This document shows, piece by piece, positions 39,691 to 51,452 of a stretch of DNA of 64,000 nucleotides. The stretch spans positions 13,915,175 through 13,979,174 of the forward strand of contig NC_058046.1 in assembly GCF_020085105.1 (NCBI RefSeq), written 5' to 3'. Origin of the DNA: Siniperca chuatsi. Its lineage: Eukaryota; Chordata; Actinopteri; Centrarchiformes; Sinipercidae. The position numbers and the translations under genes were made by a program. The notes beneath the pieces were generated by a model that was given only the letters and a program-made list of their open reading frames with translations, did not search any database and was not told where the DNA came from. Position 1 is the first letter of the stretch; each line of letters begins with the position of its first letter.

Positions 39691-42128
39691 TTGTTCATTA
39701 GTCTCTGTCAATTTAACTTTAGAAGATGTTAGTAGCTTGTTGAGAGAGCAAAACTGTCTAGCTTGCTTGTTTATAAGGACTTCTGTTGAGCATGTCATGA
39801 CACGGTTAGAGCTGTAGGACTTTAGTAGGACTGCCCATTGCTTAAAAAAAGCATATACTCATGGCACTAGAAGATGTTTTGGATAAAAGCTTTCATGTAA
39901 TGTCATTAAATAAACATCACTAGTACCACAAGATTAACAATTAAAGATTAACAAAGGGACAGAATCATTTGATTTCAGACATCAGGATTGAAAGAAGATG
40001 TTAGTAAGAGCAACAGGTGGACCTTTACGGCCTCACCACTGTTAGTATCAACACCAAAATACGTTAGTAGTGGAGTTGAGGTTTGCTTGGCTTGTGTCTC
40101 CTTGTATTACCTATGGTGACAACAAGCCAGGCACTCACCTGCGAAGGCTGACCACACAGTGCACAGGTAGAGACAGAAAGATGGTCACTGAAGATGTGAA
40201 TTTGGCCTGTGAAGTACAGTTATATCATTTGGAATCAGATTATTGGATTTGTAAGGATTCTTCTAAAGTAGTAGAAGTAGTAGTTGAGTGTGGTCAACCC
40301 AGTTTGGTATCAGCAGCTCCTCTTTTCATCTAGTGGTTAATAACATTTCCCTTCCCAAATTCTGAAACCCTTCTTGACTTCACTTTAACAGTTTTCCTTG
40401 ATTTTTCTTCTTTAATAATCAATCTAAGTTGGCCATTTCTAGAATAAGGATTTCAGGATCATGAGAGAGGAGTGTGTGCATCAGACTGCGGGCATAAAGC
40501 AGAGGGTTAGTCGGTGGGTTAGAAAGAACAAGGCCAGCCATCAGCATTCACAGTACAGGTTAGTAATCATCCGACTGTTAGCAGACATTAGTATTGTTAG
40601 ATATTAGTGAGATACTGTTAGTAGAATCCAGACCTGGGTAAAAAGCTATTTGCACATAATTATTAGCATTTGCTGTAATTTGCTTAAGTATCAGATGATG
40701 GGGCTGTAGGCATCATTACAGTTTAATTAATACCAGCAGGCATCATTTAGAAAAGTACACACCATTAATTTCCAGCGACATTCTTGTGATAACCTAAATC
40801 ACAAGACTCCCCACTTAACTGGTACTTCAATGAGGTCGAAACAAATGCTAAGAATCACTTGTAAATATGTTTTTATCCCTTCTCTGGTACATCCAGTGGC
40901 TAAAGGAAGAGCTTCAGGCATTTTAAAACTTTGCAGCTGTGAGAAAATCACAGAAAAGCAGCTAGTAGCTTCAGGATCATAACAAATGTCTGTTTTGTCA
41001 GACATGATACACATGCACACATACAGGAAGAAACACACACACAAATAGAGCACATGCACACAAACACATGCACTCACGCAGACACACACACGCCCACGCA
41101 TTACAGTAAAAATACAGAGTACGTATTGTACGTTAAAAATAGTTGGTAGCAAGACAAACAAAGAACATCGCACATAGTCAATCGCACATTGTCCCATTGG
41201 TTAGAAATTAACACACAGGATAGCATCATTAAAACACCACTTGTAGTAAATCTAAAGTGTCTTATACAGGGAGAAGTGCCCAAAGTGTTAGAGTAACCAA
41301 GGTAACAGAGAGAAGAGGTCACTGCACACAGCAGCTGAAATAAACAGGCATGAGAGGTTTTCGATGGCTGCAGTTTCAGTGTTTTTGATGAGCCAAAAAA
41401 AAACAAATGAGAGTGGGGGTGGATGAAGCTATATTAGTATTACTCACAGCCAGGAGAATACACACATTTGAGAGAGACAGGAAAGAACACTGCAGCAAAT
41501 TATTTTAGACTCCAAAACACCACCCATGAAATACCTTCCTGCTAAATCTGATCATGCTGACACTGACTGCAAAGCAGTGGTGGCATTTTTCACTGATACA
41601 CAAAAGCAGCAGAAGTCATCCCTCAGTGGGGAAACACTTGGCCATGGATCCTTTCCTTCTGAAGGTAAACGCAGCAGTAATGGCGTTAATCACTGTAGGA
41701 GAAATAACATGGCAGCTGTTACATTCAGAAGGAGATGAAAAGGAAGAAATACAGAAGTGAATGGTGACATGATTTTCAGATTTTTCTGTTTCCTAACACC
41801 ATGAACACATTCCTGTTGGCCTCTTTTACATGTCATGCTTTTGAAGACATATTTTTGTCTTTATTTAAAATTGTATCTAAAAAGCATGCAAAAAAATTTC
41901 CCAGGATAATCCCGCATAATGTTGAATAATGAATCTGAAAAGCTGATTGTGCTAATCTGATTTGGTCATGGTCTCCACTTTCAGGTTGGTTTATCTCCCC
42001 TCTTAACAACAATCCTGGAAAGGATAGTAGCATATAGCGGAAAATACAGCAGCGATTTAACACATAACTAATCTCCCATGTTCTATCTGTTCCCCATTTA
42101 TCTGCACTCTCAGCCAGCACAGAGGCTT

Positions 42129-42129
<1 letters not shown>

Positions 42130-42168
<39 letters not shown>
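42130..42168. repeat. (CA)n microsatellite
   Basis: About 19 uninterrupted CA units. Confidence 0.97.
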
Positions 42169-42170
<2 letters not shown>

Positions 42171-43380
42171 GCACATCCTGTTTGTGGGCAAAAGCAAATT
42201 AGAAAAATTGGCTCTGCAGTTTATATTCATCTAGACCTTTATAACAAGTCACAGTGTAGACTGTAAAGTGAATATAAGGGAAATAAAAGTCACCGTGGTG
42301 TAAATCTACTGACAGATCCTGTACCAGTCTGCAAGGCAGCGCAGCAGAGGGTGATGCAGCTCATGAGGTCCAGTGCGAGCCCCGATCTGCTCTTTCATCA
42401 GTGTAACTGGAGAGGAACACACAACACAAAGCAGCAGAAAAGTGGGCCGCAACCCAACTGTCCTCCCAAGATACCCCCGGGATTACTTGTTCTTTCATTT
42501 AATTGCCTCTCCTTACTGCTTTTTATGTAGACACAAATTAGACTGAAATATACCCACTGCTAAAAGATATGTGACTTGAGATAGGCTTCATTGATATCAG
42601 TTATCTAACTAACTGAGTAATTATTACTATTAAATTCACCATCTGATATTGTGCGCCAGGGAAAATGATCCTCCCTCATGATTTTTGATAAAGATAATCC
42701 AGCCTGTACACATAACCTGTCCTGCAGTTGGTTCCTATTTGGATCCTCCCAGTGTTCTGACTGGTGACATGTCAACAGCTCTAGATGAATCCAGTGAAAA
42801 GTCCCTGCAACACTGACCACATGGTTACCTACAAAATAAAAGCACACTGAATTAGGGTGTGGAAAATTTTACAGCTGATCATAAATATCTATAGCTGATG
42901 TTACAGTAGATGATTCACTGTGTGTTGTTTTGTATTTAATGGCCTGCCCTAAACCTAAAGTAATACACACAGTCAGAACTTTAGACCATAGCAAAGGCTT
43001 GGGTTAAACAGACATTTATGTTGGCTAAGCAAAAATATGGTCTAGTGGCTGCAGCTCATGCTATAGATACTGTCTATCTGGAGATGAAAGACCATGTAGG
43101 CTATACTGTAGCGCCATATTGTATTAAATAACCTTCATTCTAATCTGGCATGTGTCCAACAGAAATAGCTTTTCTATAAATAAGTATATTTTAATATTCA
43201 TAAACCCTGCAAGGATGTCAGATTGAGGAAAGACATCCTCTACAGACTAGGCCCTCCTCTGCAGAAAATTAAATGAGTCAATGTTTATCTAATCTAACAA
43301 CAGACAAACCCAATTTAACCAGTTTGATTGGAAAAAATAATAATGTTGAATGTAACCGAATAATAGGAACTATACGGTTT

Positions 43381-43900
43381 TTTTTCCTACCAGTGATCTC
43401 CGGGTTCCACATGCACCTGCCCCGCAGCATCAAACGGTGCGAAAAGATCACTTCTTCTCCTTCTTTGTCCATGTTGAGGGCAAGATGCCTAACCTGCAAC
43501 TACACGCCGTGTGTGTGTGCAGTGATTACGCCTGCAGTAAAAGGCTGGTCGCCCCCCTGGATCTACACGCTACGCACTAACATGAGCCGCGGCTGAGCGT
43601 CGTCTATATGGCTGCCGAGCTGAGACAAGCAGATGTGGGAGTGCCAACAGCAGCTGCGCACTGACGGGACTCCGGTCCGGGGGAAAACAGGATCAAGTGG
43701 AGACGGAAGCCCAGGGACAAAGAAAATGGATGGGAGGTATTAAAGAGAACAGCGACGTCTTTGACTAAGCAGGACTGCACAGACCTGAATTAATCAGTGG
43801 TCTCGGTCTCCAGCTGCTGCAACAGGTTTATGGTCTTTTGTATGCGCGCCCTTCATCCACCATCTGTGTTTCCTGGGCAACCGAGGACTGCCTGCAGGCA
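43381..43900. promoter_or_regulatory. CpG-dense block, candidate promoter / first exon
   Basis: I count about 26 CpGs in 520 bp, far above the CpG-poor surroundings, with clusters at 43,500-43,680 and 43,740-43,880. An RFX X-box-like string, TTTCCTGGGCAACC, lies near 43,869-43,882. On the minus strand an ATG at 43472 opens MDKEGEEVIFSHRLM... and runs to a donor-like CTG|GTAGGA at 43391/43390. On the plus strand the same place reads as a good acceptor (TTTTTTTTCCTACCAG). No protein family is recognised. It may be the promoter of an unrecognised gene or a decayed CpG island. Confidence 0.4.
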
Positions 43901-45369
43901 CCACCAGCTAATACACAGCAAACACCTCAAGCAGAAACACTACAGTATTCTGCTATAATTTTACTTAAAGGGACATACTGGAACATAACTAACGGTTTAT
44001 GTGAATTTTAAACTTAATTATGAACCGATTTCTCCACATAGGCTACATGCACAAGCATACACACACACATGTATTCTCTTTTTATGCTAGTCATTTATTT
44101 TAACAGCACAAGAATACAAAAATAACGGTGCCAATATGCAGCTGTGCTATGATAATGAATTTAAGATGTTGGTTTACATTAACATCAGTGATTATTATGA
44201 ACTTATCCTAAAGTTTATCTAATGGTTGAATTATTTAATTTTCAACCATCCATGCCTGATCGTTGATATTGTAATGTACACGCTTAATTTTAGCATTTCA
44301 TTGTGACTTTTTTTATTGATGTTCCTGTGATATTTCTGTAATTGTGGTTTCATGTTTGTTTTATGTGAAGACCTTTGTAAAGTGATGTTTGACCGTTTTT
44401 TATAGAAAAAAGTGAAATAGATTTTTTTAAATAAAGTAATAATAATAATAATAAATATGTTATTTATTGACAGAAAAAGCATTTGTGCTGATTAGATTAA
44501 AAATATTGAACATGCAATACAGTTTTTAATGAGGCTGTAATGCTCATGTGAAAACGGATGAAAAATGATTTTTAGATCTTTACCACATTTTAGGCAAAAC
44601 AGCACTGGGCATTATGGCAAATGAGGGCCATCGCTACAATATTTTTAAAAAGCTGAAATTGTTTTAGGCTGTAATCACACCACATCAGGGGTTGTGGCAA
44701 TTAGCCGCAGGGTTGTGCAGCGGGGTGTGTCGGGGTGTGGGAGTGCTTATTTGTGCAACGTAACCGCTGTGAAACAATAAAAAAGTAATGTTTTATTTCT
44801 CTGATTCACTGGCTTACCATCGCTCCCTTTCTTCATTCACTCTCTAGCTCGCTCGACCACTGCTGCTCTCTCTCTCTCTCACTCAAACAAATGGACACAA
44901 ACCAAAAGAAGCTTCTTGGTATCGTTATTTTGCAGCATAGACTGGAAGCCAGACACAGATGTCAAAGCTGGGTACACAAAATAAACCAAGCGAGGACACA
45001 ACTGGGAGACTCCCTGGACAGTGCCTAGTTTCAGGGATATTTCAGGCTGACTGTGGTGCAGTTTGACCAGTCTGATCACCAGCTTACGTGATTGGCCACC
45101 GCAGCGTGACGTCGGGTTGGGTTTCACCAAAAGACTGACACTGACAAATTCATGCTAAAATTTATGCATGACTTTGAGGGTCTTCTAATGGCACTGGAAC
45201 CCCAAAATGGTGTCCGCTGTTCTCAGTGAGGCCTCCTCTGACTGTGGCTGCAAGAGTCTTTATCACATGTGACTTTATTATCTCTGCTCATCCACATGAA
45301 TATCATCCCCAAATGAAAATACTGTACATGATACTTCTGCAGGTAAATGACAACAGAAAATTACGGTGG

Positions 45370-45540
45370 CCGTCAAGGGCAAACGCACTGCAACTTAAAA
45401 AAACACAAATATACAAAACACAACCAAATACAGAAACGCGCTGCAAATACACCAAACTACAACGGAAGTGTTTCCAGAGGACACTAAAAAGTGCTGAACA
45501 TGGCTTGGACACGCTTGTTGTTGCTACGGTTTGTGACTCA
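45370..45540. mobile_element. possible short interspersed repeat
   Basis: AAACGCACTGCAACTTAAAA and ACGCGCTGCAAATACACCAA followed by AACGGAAGTGTTTCCAGAGG resemble a fish repeat with a paired GCGCTGCAA motif. Weakly supported; no ends defined. Confidence 0.3.
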
Positions 45541-45769
45541 TTGGTTCAAATGTTTGCTATAAAAAATCTACCTACCAGGACACTTCTAAAGAACTCAAAA
45601 TTTCTTGTCTGCTAACATGCATTTGGGTTTTTTTTTTCTTTACTGAGCAAACTAGATTGTTTGCTTGCTCCCTGCCAGATCACCGTCAAATATTACAACT
45701 ATTACAATCAATGGACCAGTTTGCCAAGACAATAATGCAGCTATGAGTTGACCATCATTTTCCTTAGTC

Positions 45770-46130
45770 AAAAAATTAAAAAAAACTTACCTCCTCCTCC
45801 ACAAGGTGAACCCAAACAATGATCTTTTCTTTTTCCTAACCAAGTAGTTTTGGTGCGTAAACCTAACCAAACTGCGACCGTTTCACAGCGTTAACCACGT
45901 GTTTGTTATTGTTACCATGACGACGAAGGTCACCTGACTATGAAGATCACCTGACTATTGGTACCATGGTGATGAAGGTCATCTAACAAAGGTCACCTGA
46001 CTTTGTCCTTTCCTGCATGTCCAAAACTCTTAAAATGCGCTATCTCTAACGATGTTAAATGATAGGCGAATAGCTTAAAATGTGTGGACATGACATATGA
46101 AATGTCCTTAAAAGTGACATGCTATTTATA
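45770..46130. mobile_element. probable fish DNA repeat with internal short duplications
   Basis: CCTAACCAAGTAGTTTTGGT, AAACCTAACCAAACTGCGAC and GTTTCACAGCGTTAACCACG are typical of a common fish repeat. Inside, GAAGGTCACCTGACTATGAA and GAAGATCACCTGACTATTGG are diverged tandem units. Borders are approximate. Confidence 0.5.
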
Positions 46131-47509
46131 CGCCATCCCATGATATCATGTTGGTCATGTGGGTGGGGAACAGGGAGTGCAGGGTATGCTGTGTGTCCAG
46201 CGTGTATGCATGAGTGTAGTGGAATGAAGGGGAGACAACATGCAGGTCACATTATCAAGGTGTAACCAGAGCAGACAGGCTACATGGAGGCAAACCATAG
46301 ACAATTCCAAAACACCAGTGATGTAAAATATCAATTTCAAAGTGAAAATGCCACCAAAAGAATCCGCCAACACTAACGTGACTGCCACATAAATGTGCAC
46401 AAAAAATATTAGGCTGATGGGTCGAGTAGTATGCGAGATTAGCTGCAGACAGATACAGACACACGACCAAATGCATAATCCCCTCCAGGCTTATGCCTGG
46501 CAGAGATAAAAAGCATAATATGTTAAGCCTAGGTAGAAAAAAGCAGCAAAAACATAAAAGAGAAGCATAAATGTCCTTAAAGAGCATAATATTTTGACAT
46601 TTGAATTGTTTCTGTAGCTGAATGTCTGCAGAAGTAGTAGGTGACTGAAAGACACACAGAAGAAGAAAACTAGCTTTTGGGACTTTTATATTAAAAATAC
46701 AGACTACTCTATAGAGTCACAGTAAGGTCCAGCATACTACAGGCTGGAGAATGTGTGTGTGTATTAGTATGTTTGTGTGTGTGTGAGAGAGACAGAGGTA
46801 GTTTTGAATTGTGAATTAAATTTGAAACAGCTGAAGGTTTGAATTTGTTTATTTATTTATTTTATTTATTAACAGTTAAAAATGTGAGAGGGAGTGAGAT
46901 CCCAACTGCCAAAAAGAGTTTAACAGCAATACACCAATCAGAAAGAGAGGCAGAAACTGATGGAGGTGTACTCAGCCAATCAAAATGTGTGACTGTGTCT
47001 TGGGCCTGAAAATGCTCATTCATTGTTGGGCAGAACTGGTAATAACACACTGAGAGCCCTGCCAAGGTACCACTCAAATAAGACACCTAAACTCAAAAAC
47101 TGTAGCCAAAATATTAGAGTTAATGAGACAGTTGAAGGGCTCTCTTGGTGCTTTGAGGCAGATATTCAAAAACTGTATGTCCTAATGCTTAAATACTGCC
47201 ATTGTGCAAAAGAGGACAACTTTGTCTACATTTTGATGTATGAATTGAAAGTTGTGGAAGTTACAAGGGTTGAAATCAGAACCTTTGGAAAAAGCAGAGC
47301 AGCAGAAGAGGTTCAGCGGGTGACATCACAGGTCATGTAACTCACTCCCATTAGAAACTCAGAAAAGGACTGAAAAAAGCATAAAACTCAAACTTTGGTA
47401 ATTCAAAAACTCTAAATGATGTAAACTGTAAAAAGCTGACTACAAGTTTAATAGTTCAAAGTCTTGTGCCGAGTTTAAAGTTTAAATGAAGTCTGTAGCT
47501 GAAAGTATG

Positions 47510-48305
47510 CAGTAGTAGAACTTATTAAAATTAATTACAAATGACAAAAGTTATCAGATTATAAAGGTAATGAGATTACATTACAGTAATTAGACTACTT
47601 GCAAACATTACATTACATTAAAGAAATGAAAGAAATAACTACAAAAGTGGAGTGTGTCAGTCAGTAACATTGGTGATGTTGATGGGAATGGGTGAGCAGG
47701 ATGGAGTGTAAGGTGCTGCTGCAAGCAGGTTCCTCTGGTACCTTCAAAGACACATAGAAATACACAGTAAGTAGTACACCACACCTGCATATTAGCAGGT
47801 TAGACAGGTGCCGTCACAGTATCAGGAGGCCACCTTTGTTGCATAATTGATGGTGTAGGATGTTTAATCTGTTTATGTGGAGGGGATCCCTGTTTAATGT
47901 CATTAGCAGACAGAAACCATTGGCAGTGAGATCACCTTGCACATAACATTAAATTAGACCACATTACACAATTTAAAAAAAAAAAATTAAATGAAAATTT
48001 TATTAAAACATTTTTAAAAATTTACAAAAGTAATCCAATTACAAGTCATCTGATTACAAAATAATCTATTTACAAAAGTACTCCTCATGTTACAAGAGTA
48101 AACGATTACATTACAAAATTTGATTCTTCAGAAAAATTTAAATAAAAAAATTAAGATTAAGATTACAAAGTAATCGGATTACAAAAGTAATCAGATTGCA
48201 AAGTAATCAGATTACATTATAAAAATGATTACTTCAGAAAATTTTGATTACTTCAGAAAAATTTTAATTACAAAAGCAATCATATTACAACGATTACAGA
48301 TGTTG
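47510..48305. repeat. degenerate array of GATTACA/AGTAATC motifs
   Basis: Many diverged copies of GATTACAAAAGTAATC and of GATTACTTCAGAAAATTTT are spread over this interval, densest at 48,025-48,300. The basic unit is a self-complementary heptamer pair, so copies read similarly on both strands. It is very AT-rich, has no open frame and no fixed period. It is probably repeat-derived, since similar strings occur in fish DNA transposons. Confidence 0.6.
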
Positions 48306-48311
48306 TCAGGA

Positions 48312-48420
48312 AGACTGGTGTGGTGGGAAGTAACTAAGTACATTTACTCTGCTACTTAGGATGCTTGTACTTTGAGCATTGTAATTTCATGCTCCTTTCT
48401 AAGTCTACTCCACTACAATC
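48312..48420 (+). mobile_element. left-end fragment of the hAT-like family
   Basis: Starts TGGTGTGGTGGGAAGTAACT and continues AAGTACATTTACTCTGCTAC to CTACTCCACTACAATC, matching the left end of the 58.9-kb copy. It is then broken by a retroposon tail. Confidence 0.62.
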
Positions 48421-48434
48421 TTGGAACCCAGACA

Positions 48435-48486
48435 AAAGAGTTTCCCCTCGGGGATCAATAAAGTATTTCTGATTCTGATTCTGAAC
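48435..48486 (+). mobile_element. fish LINE/SINE 3' tail
   Basis: Second copy of the tail at 34,588-34,629: CCCCTCGGGGATCAATAAAG followed by (GATTCT)n. It directly follows a partial hAT-like end (48,312-48,420). Confidence 0.6.
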
Positions 48487-49231
48487 CCATCAGCTATCGT
48501 CTGACGACAATTTAGCCTCTGGTGTGCATACCTACCAACATTTAGATTTCAGAGAGCAGCTGCGCACATGCCCCTTGAATCGGGTTGTGGGTTGACAGGT
48601 TGCGTTGACAGATGGGTTCAAATTGTTGGATTGTGTGTGTAGATGATCTGGCAACTTGGGTGACATCAGACAAACATACAAAACTTGGATCTGTGTATGA
48701 CCATTATTCATAATAAAGTTTGAGGGCCATGCAAATTACGGGAGTTTCCCGAGAGAAACAACACAACGGGAGGACGCTGGGAGATGGCCTTGAAATACAG
48801 GAGAAACCCGGGAAAACGGGAGTGTTGGCAGGTCTGCTCTGGGAGCAACGGCAAATGTTTCGTGGCTTCTGATGCAGCCAGCGGAAAAAGTCAAAGTTAA
48901 GAAGAGCCGGCTGAAGAGAATCCGGAAATTCTTTGGCAGGGCGATAAGGACCCTGTTTGGAAAGAAATAACCTGAATAAATGAATGTTGAATATCATATT
49001 CTTTGTTTTGCCCAGTAAATCATTACAATGCAACTATGAATTGTCTCCATTTGCACAAAGGGAGCTGAAGATTTCAGACTTTCTGACAATAGCCGAAGGT
49101 ATAAAGTAGGAAAAAAGGTATATAATGTTTGTTTGTATTCTTCAGTGAAACCAAAGAGATTCTTTAACTGAAGAACATTTTCATTGAGGCAGGAAACTAA
49201 ACCGAAATTATTCAGGATAGGAATCATCTTT

Positions 49232-49585
49232 ATTAGGGCAACAACTTAGTTATTTTCATTATCAATTAACCTGCCCATAATTTTCTTGATTAATCGATGA
49301 ATTGTTTGGTCTGTAAAATGTCAGAAAACAGTAATAATTACAATAAAATAATTCCAAGGGGACGTTTTCAAATTGTTTGTTTTGTCTAACCACCAATCCA
49401 AAACTCAAACATATACATTTTTAACAGTATAAAGCAACAAACCCTCACAATGAAGAAGCTGAAAATAGAAAATATTTGACAGTTGAAAAATTAATCAAAC
49501 GATTAATTAATTATCAAAATAGCTGCAGATTTATTTAATCTCCATCAACTAATCATTTCATAAATGTAGCGTTTCAGGTCTAATC
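49232..49585 (+). mobile_element. short fish DNA repeat with ATTAATCGAT-rich terminal repeats
   Basis: Begins GGGCAACAACTTAGTTATTTTCATTATCAATTAA and contains TTGTTTGGTCTGTAAAATGTCAGAAAACAG-type sequence, then TCACAATGAAGAAGCTGAAA, and ends with AAACGATTAATTAATTATCA... to GTTTCAGGTCTAAT. I recognise this arrangement as a very common, non-coding repeat of spiny-rayed fish, about 350 bp long. I do not assign a superfamily. Confidence 0.7.
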
Positions 49586-50109
49586 CCTCCATGGTCTGAT
49601 TTATTTACAGTATTTACAGAAAGTTATCACAACTACACAATATTTTGATGTAAAATACCTTGAAATTTTTCAGATATTTATTATATATATTAATATTCAT
49701 ATTTATATATATTTTTATATTTTCAGATGTGGTCATGTGTTTTGGAAGGAAAAGAAACCTTAAAAGTTTCAATCTGTCTATCAGGCTGTCCCTGATCAAA
49801 ATATCTCAACAACCAGTGGCCTGATTTCTATTTTTACTCTGGAAATCCATGTCTCCTCCAAAGGATGAATTCTAATTTAAACATTGTTTCTTTTTATATT
49901 GTGTTTATGTTTTTCATTTCATTGTATAAATAATATTATTATATATTATTAAGTACTTAAAATCAAATTTGCTACACATTAAACAGAAAGCAAGCATACA
50001 TTTCAGGAATAAACTAGGAAGGAATATCAGTAAAACAAGTCATATTAAAAACCTATTTATAATACGAAGATTTTTTTTGTTGGCAATTATAATGAGTGAG
50101 AAACTGAAC

Positions 50110-51325
50110 TGAACTGTCTTGTGTTGTGTCTACCTCGTGGAAGAGATCGACGGACGGAAGATGGAGGTAGATGAGTTTGAAAGGAGCAGCGGTAGGAAAT
50201 CAGGGAGGAAAAAGAAGAAAAGAGAAGAAATGTCAAGTTACAGTGATGATAAGGAATGAGAAGGAAAGAGAAATAATCCACTTCGCTGAATTCAAATTAG
50301 GAAAAGTTCTGTCGGACAAACATGAAGTCGCAAGTTGGATTAAGGACAAATTTGGCAATCTAGTTTACATTTAAAGAAGTGGATTAATCATTGTTGGATG
50401 TGTGTCACAGACACAACTGAAGAAGGCATTGGAAATAACCAAGTTACCAAGAGTCGTGTTTCCCACTTAATAGAGGAGTTGTTGATGGAGTACCGTATAT
50501 GGTCGATGCAAACAGATTTAAAGAATGTAACAGAGTTGTTGACAGTCACAGCATGTTCAGGATGAGTGACAGAGAAAGGTGTGCAACACACATCTGTCAT
50601 GTTGCATTTTGAATCAGAAATCCTGCCTGACATCACATCAGTTACCCAGTAAAGGCTTTTGTTCCCAAACCCATTCAGTGCAGACATTGTTGGAAATGTG
50701 GATACAGTTCGTTTGTGTGTAGACATGATATTGGGATATGTGGTAAATGTGGAGATGAGATGTGCAGCGGCAGAAACTGTGGGAAAGAACCCAAGTGTAA
50801 TCATGTGCATGGCAAGCAGACTGTCCAAAGAGAAAGAAAGAGATGGAAGTCATAAGGATCAGGTCCAAGAGAAGGATAAGCCACGAGGAAGCAGCTAGGA
50901 AAGAACAAATCAGGTAGGAAGCATAATGAATATTGTTTGTGTAAGGACAAGATTAAGTTCTTAGCATTTCTGCCCATGCCGATTAACTGTGCTGCTGAGA
51001 CAGAAAGAGAAAGAGAAAGTTTTTGGATATCGTGGGAATTACTGGAGAGGAAGTGCAGGGGCTGTTGAGAGGCTTATAGGCCCTCTCAGAGCCTAGATTG
51101 AGTAGGTTAGATTATTAGAGAATGAGATCAGGGGTGGGGAAGAAATTTGATTGTTTGTCCCTTTTTTTTTTTGTATATTTTTCTTAATTATTTTAGTTAA
51201 GAGTAGATAAAAACAATCTTATTTTAAATCCAGTAGAAGGCGGTAATGCGACTATTTGGATGCAACCCGCCTCTAGAAACCGAAGAAGAAGAAGAAGAAG
51301 AAGAAGAAGAAGAAGAAGAAGAAGA
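50110..51325 (+). mobile_element. degenerate, internally deleted LINE: ORF1 (gag-like) relic joined to 3' end with (GAA)n tail
   Basis: A relic of a fish non-LTR retrotransposon in plus orientation. An ATG at 50161 opens MEVDEFERSSGRK, typical of these ORF1 starts; the frame then shifts to continue as FAEFKLGKVLSDKH (open to 50374). Downstream fragments in other frames include RGVVDGVP and, at 50652-50850, KAFVPKPIQC followed by a cysteine cluster with CGKCGDEMCSGRNCG, a zinc-knuckle-like region. Stops and frameshifts interrupt it throughout. Reverse transcriptase and endonuclease sequence is absent: the relic passes within about 400 bp to a 3' end containing CCAGTAGAAGGCGGTAATGC (51230-51249), a motif common at fish LINE ends, then (GAA)n. 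An I-like clade is my best guess, not tested. Confidence 0.7.
51282..51325 (+). repeat. (GAA)n microsatellite forming the LINE 3' tail
   Basis: About 14 copies of GAA. It follows directly on LINE 3'-end sequence, so it is best read as the element's own repeat tail rather than an independent microsatellite. Confidence 0.9.
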
Positions 51326-51452
51326 TGATGTCGTCGTCTACGTGTGAAAACCCCGTCCAGCTGGGGGCGACAGCGTGTGTGCCTTACAATACGGGCTACT
51401 TGCAAAATTTTGGGGAGACAACTTTGTTGCAGCGGTACATTTTACGCTGTTT
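51326..51452 (+). promoter_or_regulatory. dusp18: 5' leader / promoter interval of the DUSP18-like gene, abutting a LINE tail
   Basis: Only 127 bp separate the end of the (GAA)n tract from the start codon. The interval is GC-richer than the surrounding DNA, with several CpGs, and shows no TATA box. Transcription must therefore start in this short interval or in the LINE-derived DNA upstream, unless an upstream exon exists. No clear 3' splice site is visible just before the ATG. Confidence 0.35.

Larger units (their letters stand above)
35746..43380. other. gene-free interval
   Basis: A minus-strand open stretch at 36,064-36,492 (142 codons) shows no recognisable family. (CA)n at 42.13 kb and TTAGT-rich sequence at 39.6 kb are listed separately. 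Otherwise unassigned. Confidence 0.55.
43901..50109. other. repeat-dominated intergenic interval
   Basis: Beyond the repeats listed at 45.4, 45.8, 47.5-48.3, 48.4 and 49.2 kb, I see only AT-rich unassigned sequence and a short (ATA)n near 44.44 kb. No gene supported. Confidence 0.6.

Noticed and set aside
47510-48305. CRISPR-like array
   Set aside because: Units have no constant repeat length or unique spacers, and the organism is a vertebrate.
50388-50868. Minus-strand 76- and 146-codon frames
   Set aside because: They are antisense to the LINE ORF1 relic, which reads on the plus strand.
51375-51452. Extended N-terminus of the DUSP18-like protein
   Set aside because: The extension opens with GTG, not ATG; the first in-frame ATG is 51453, which gives a normal family length.
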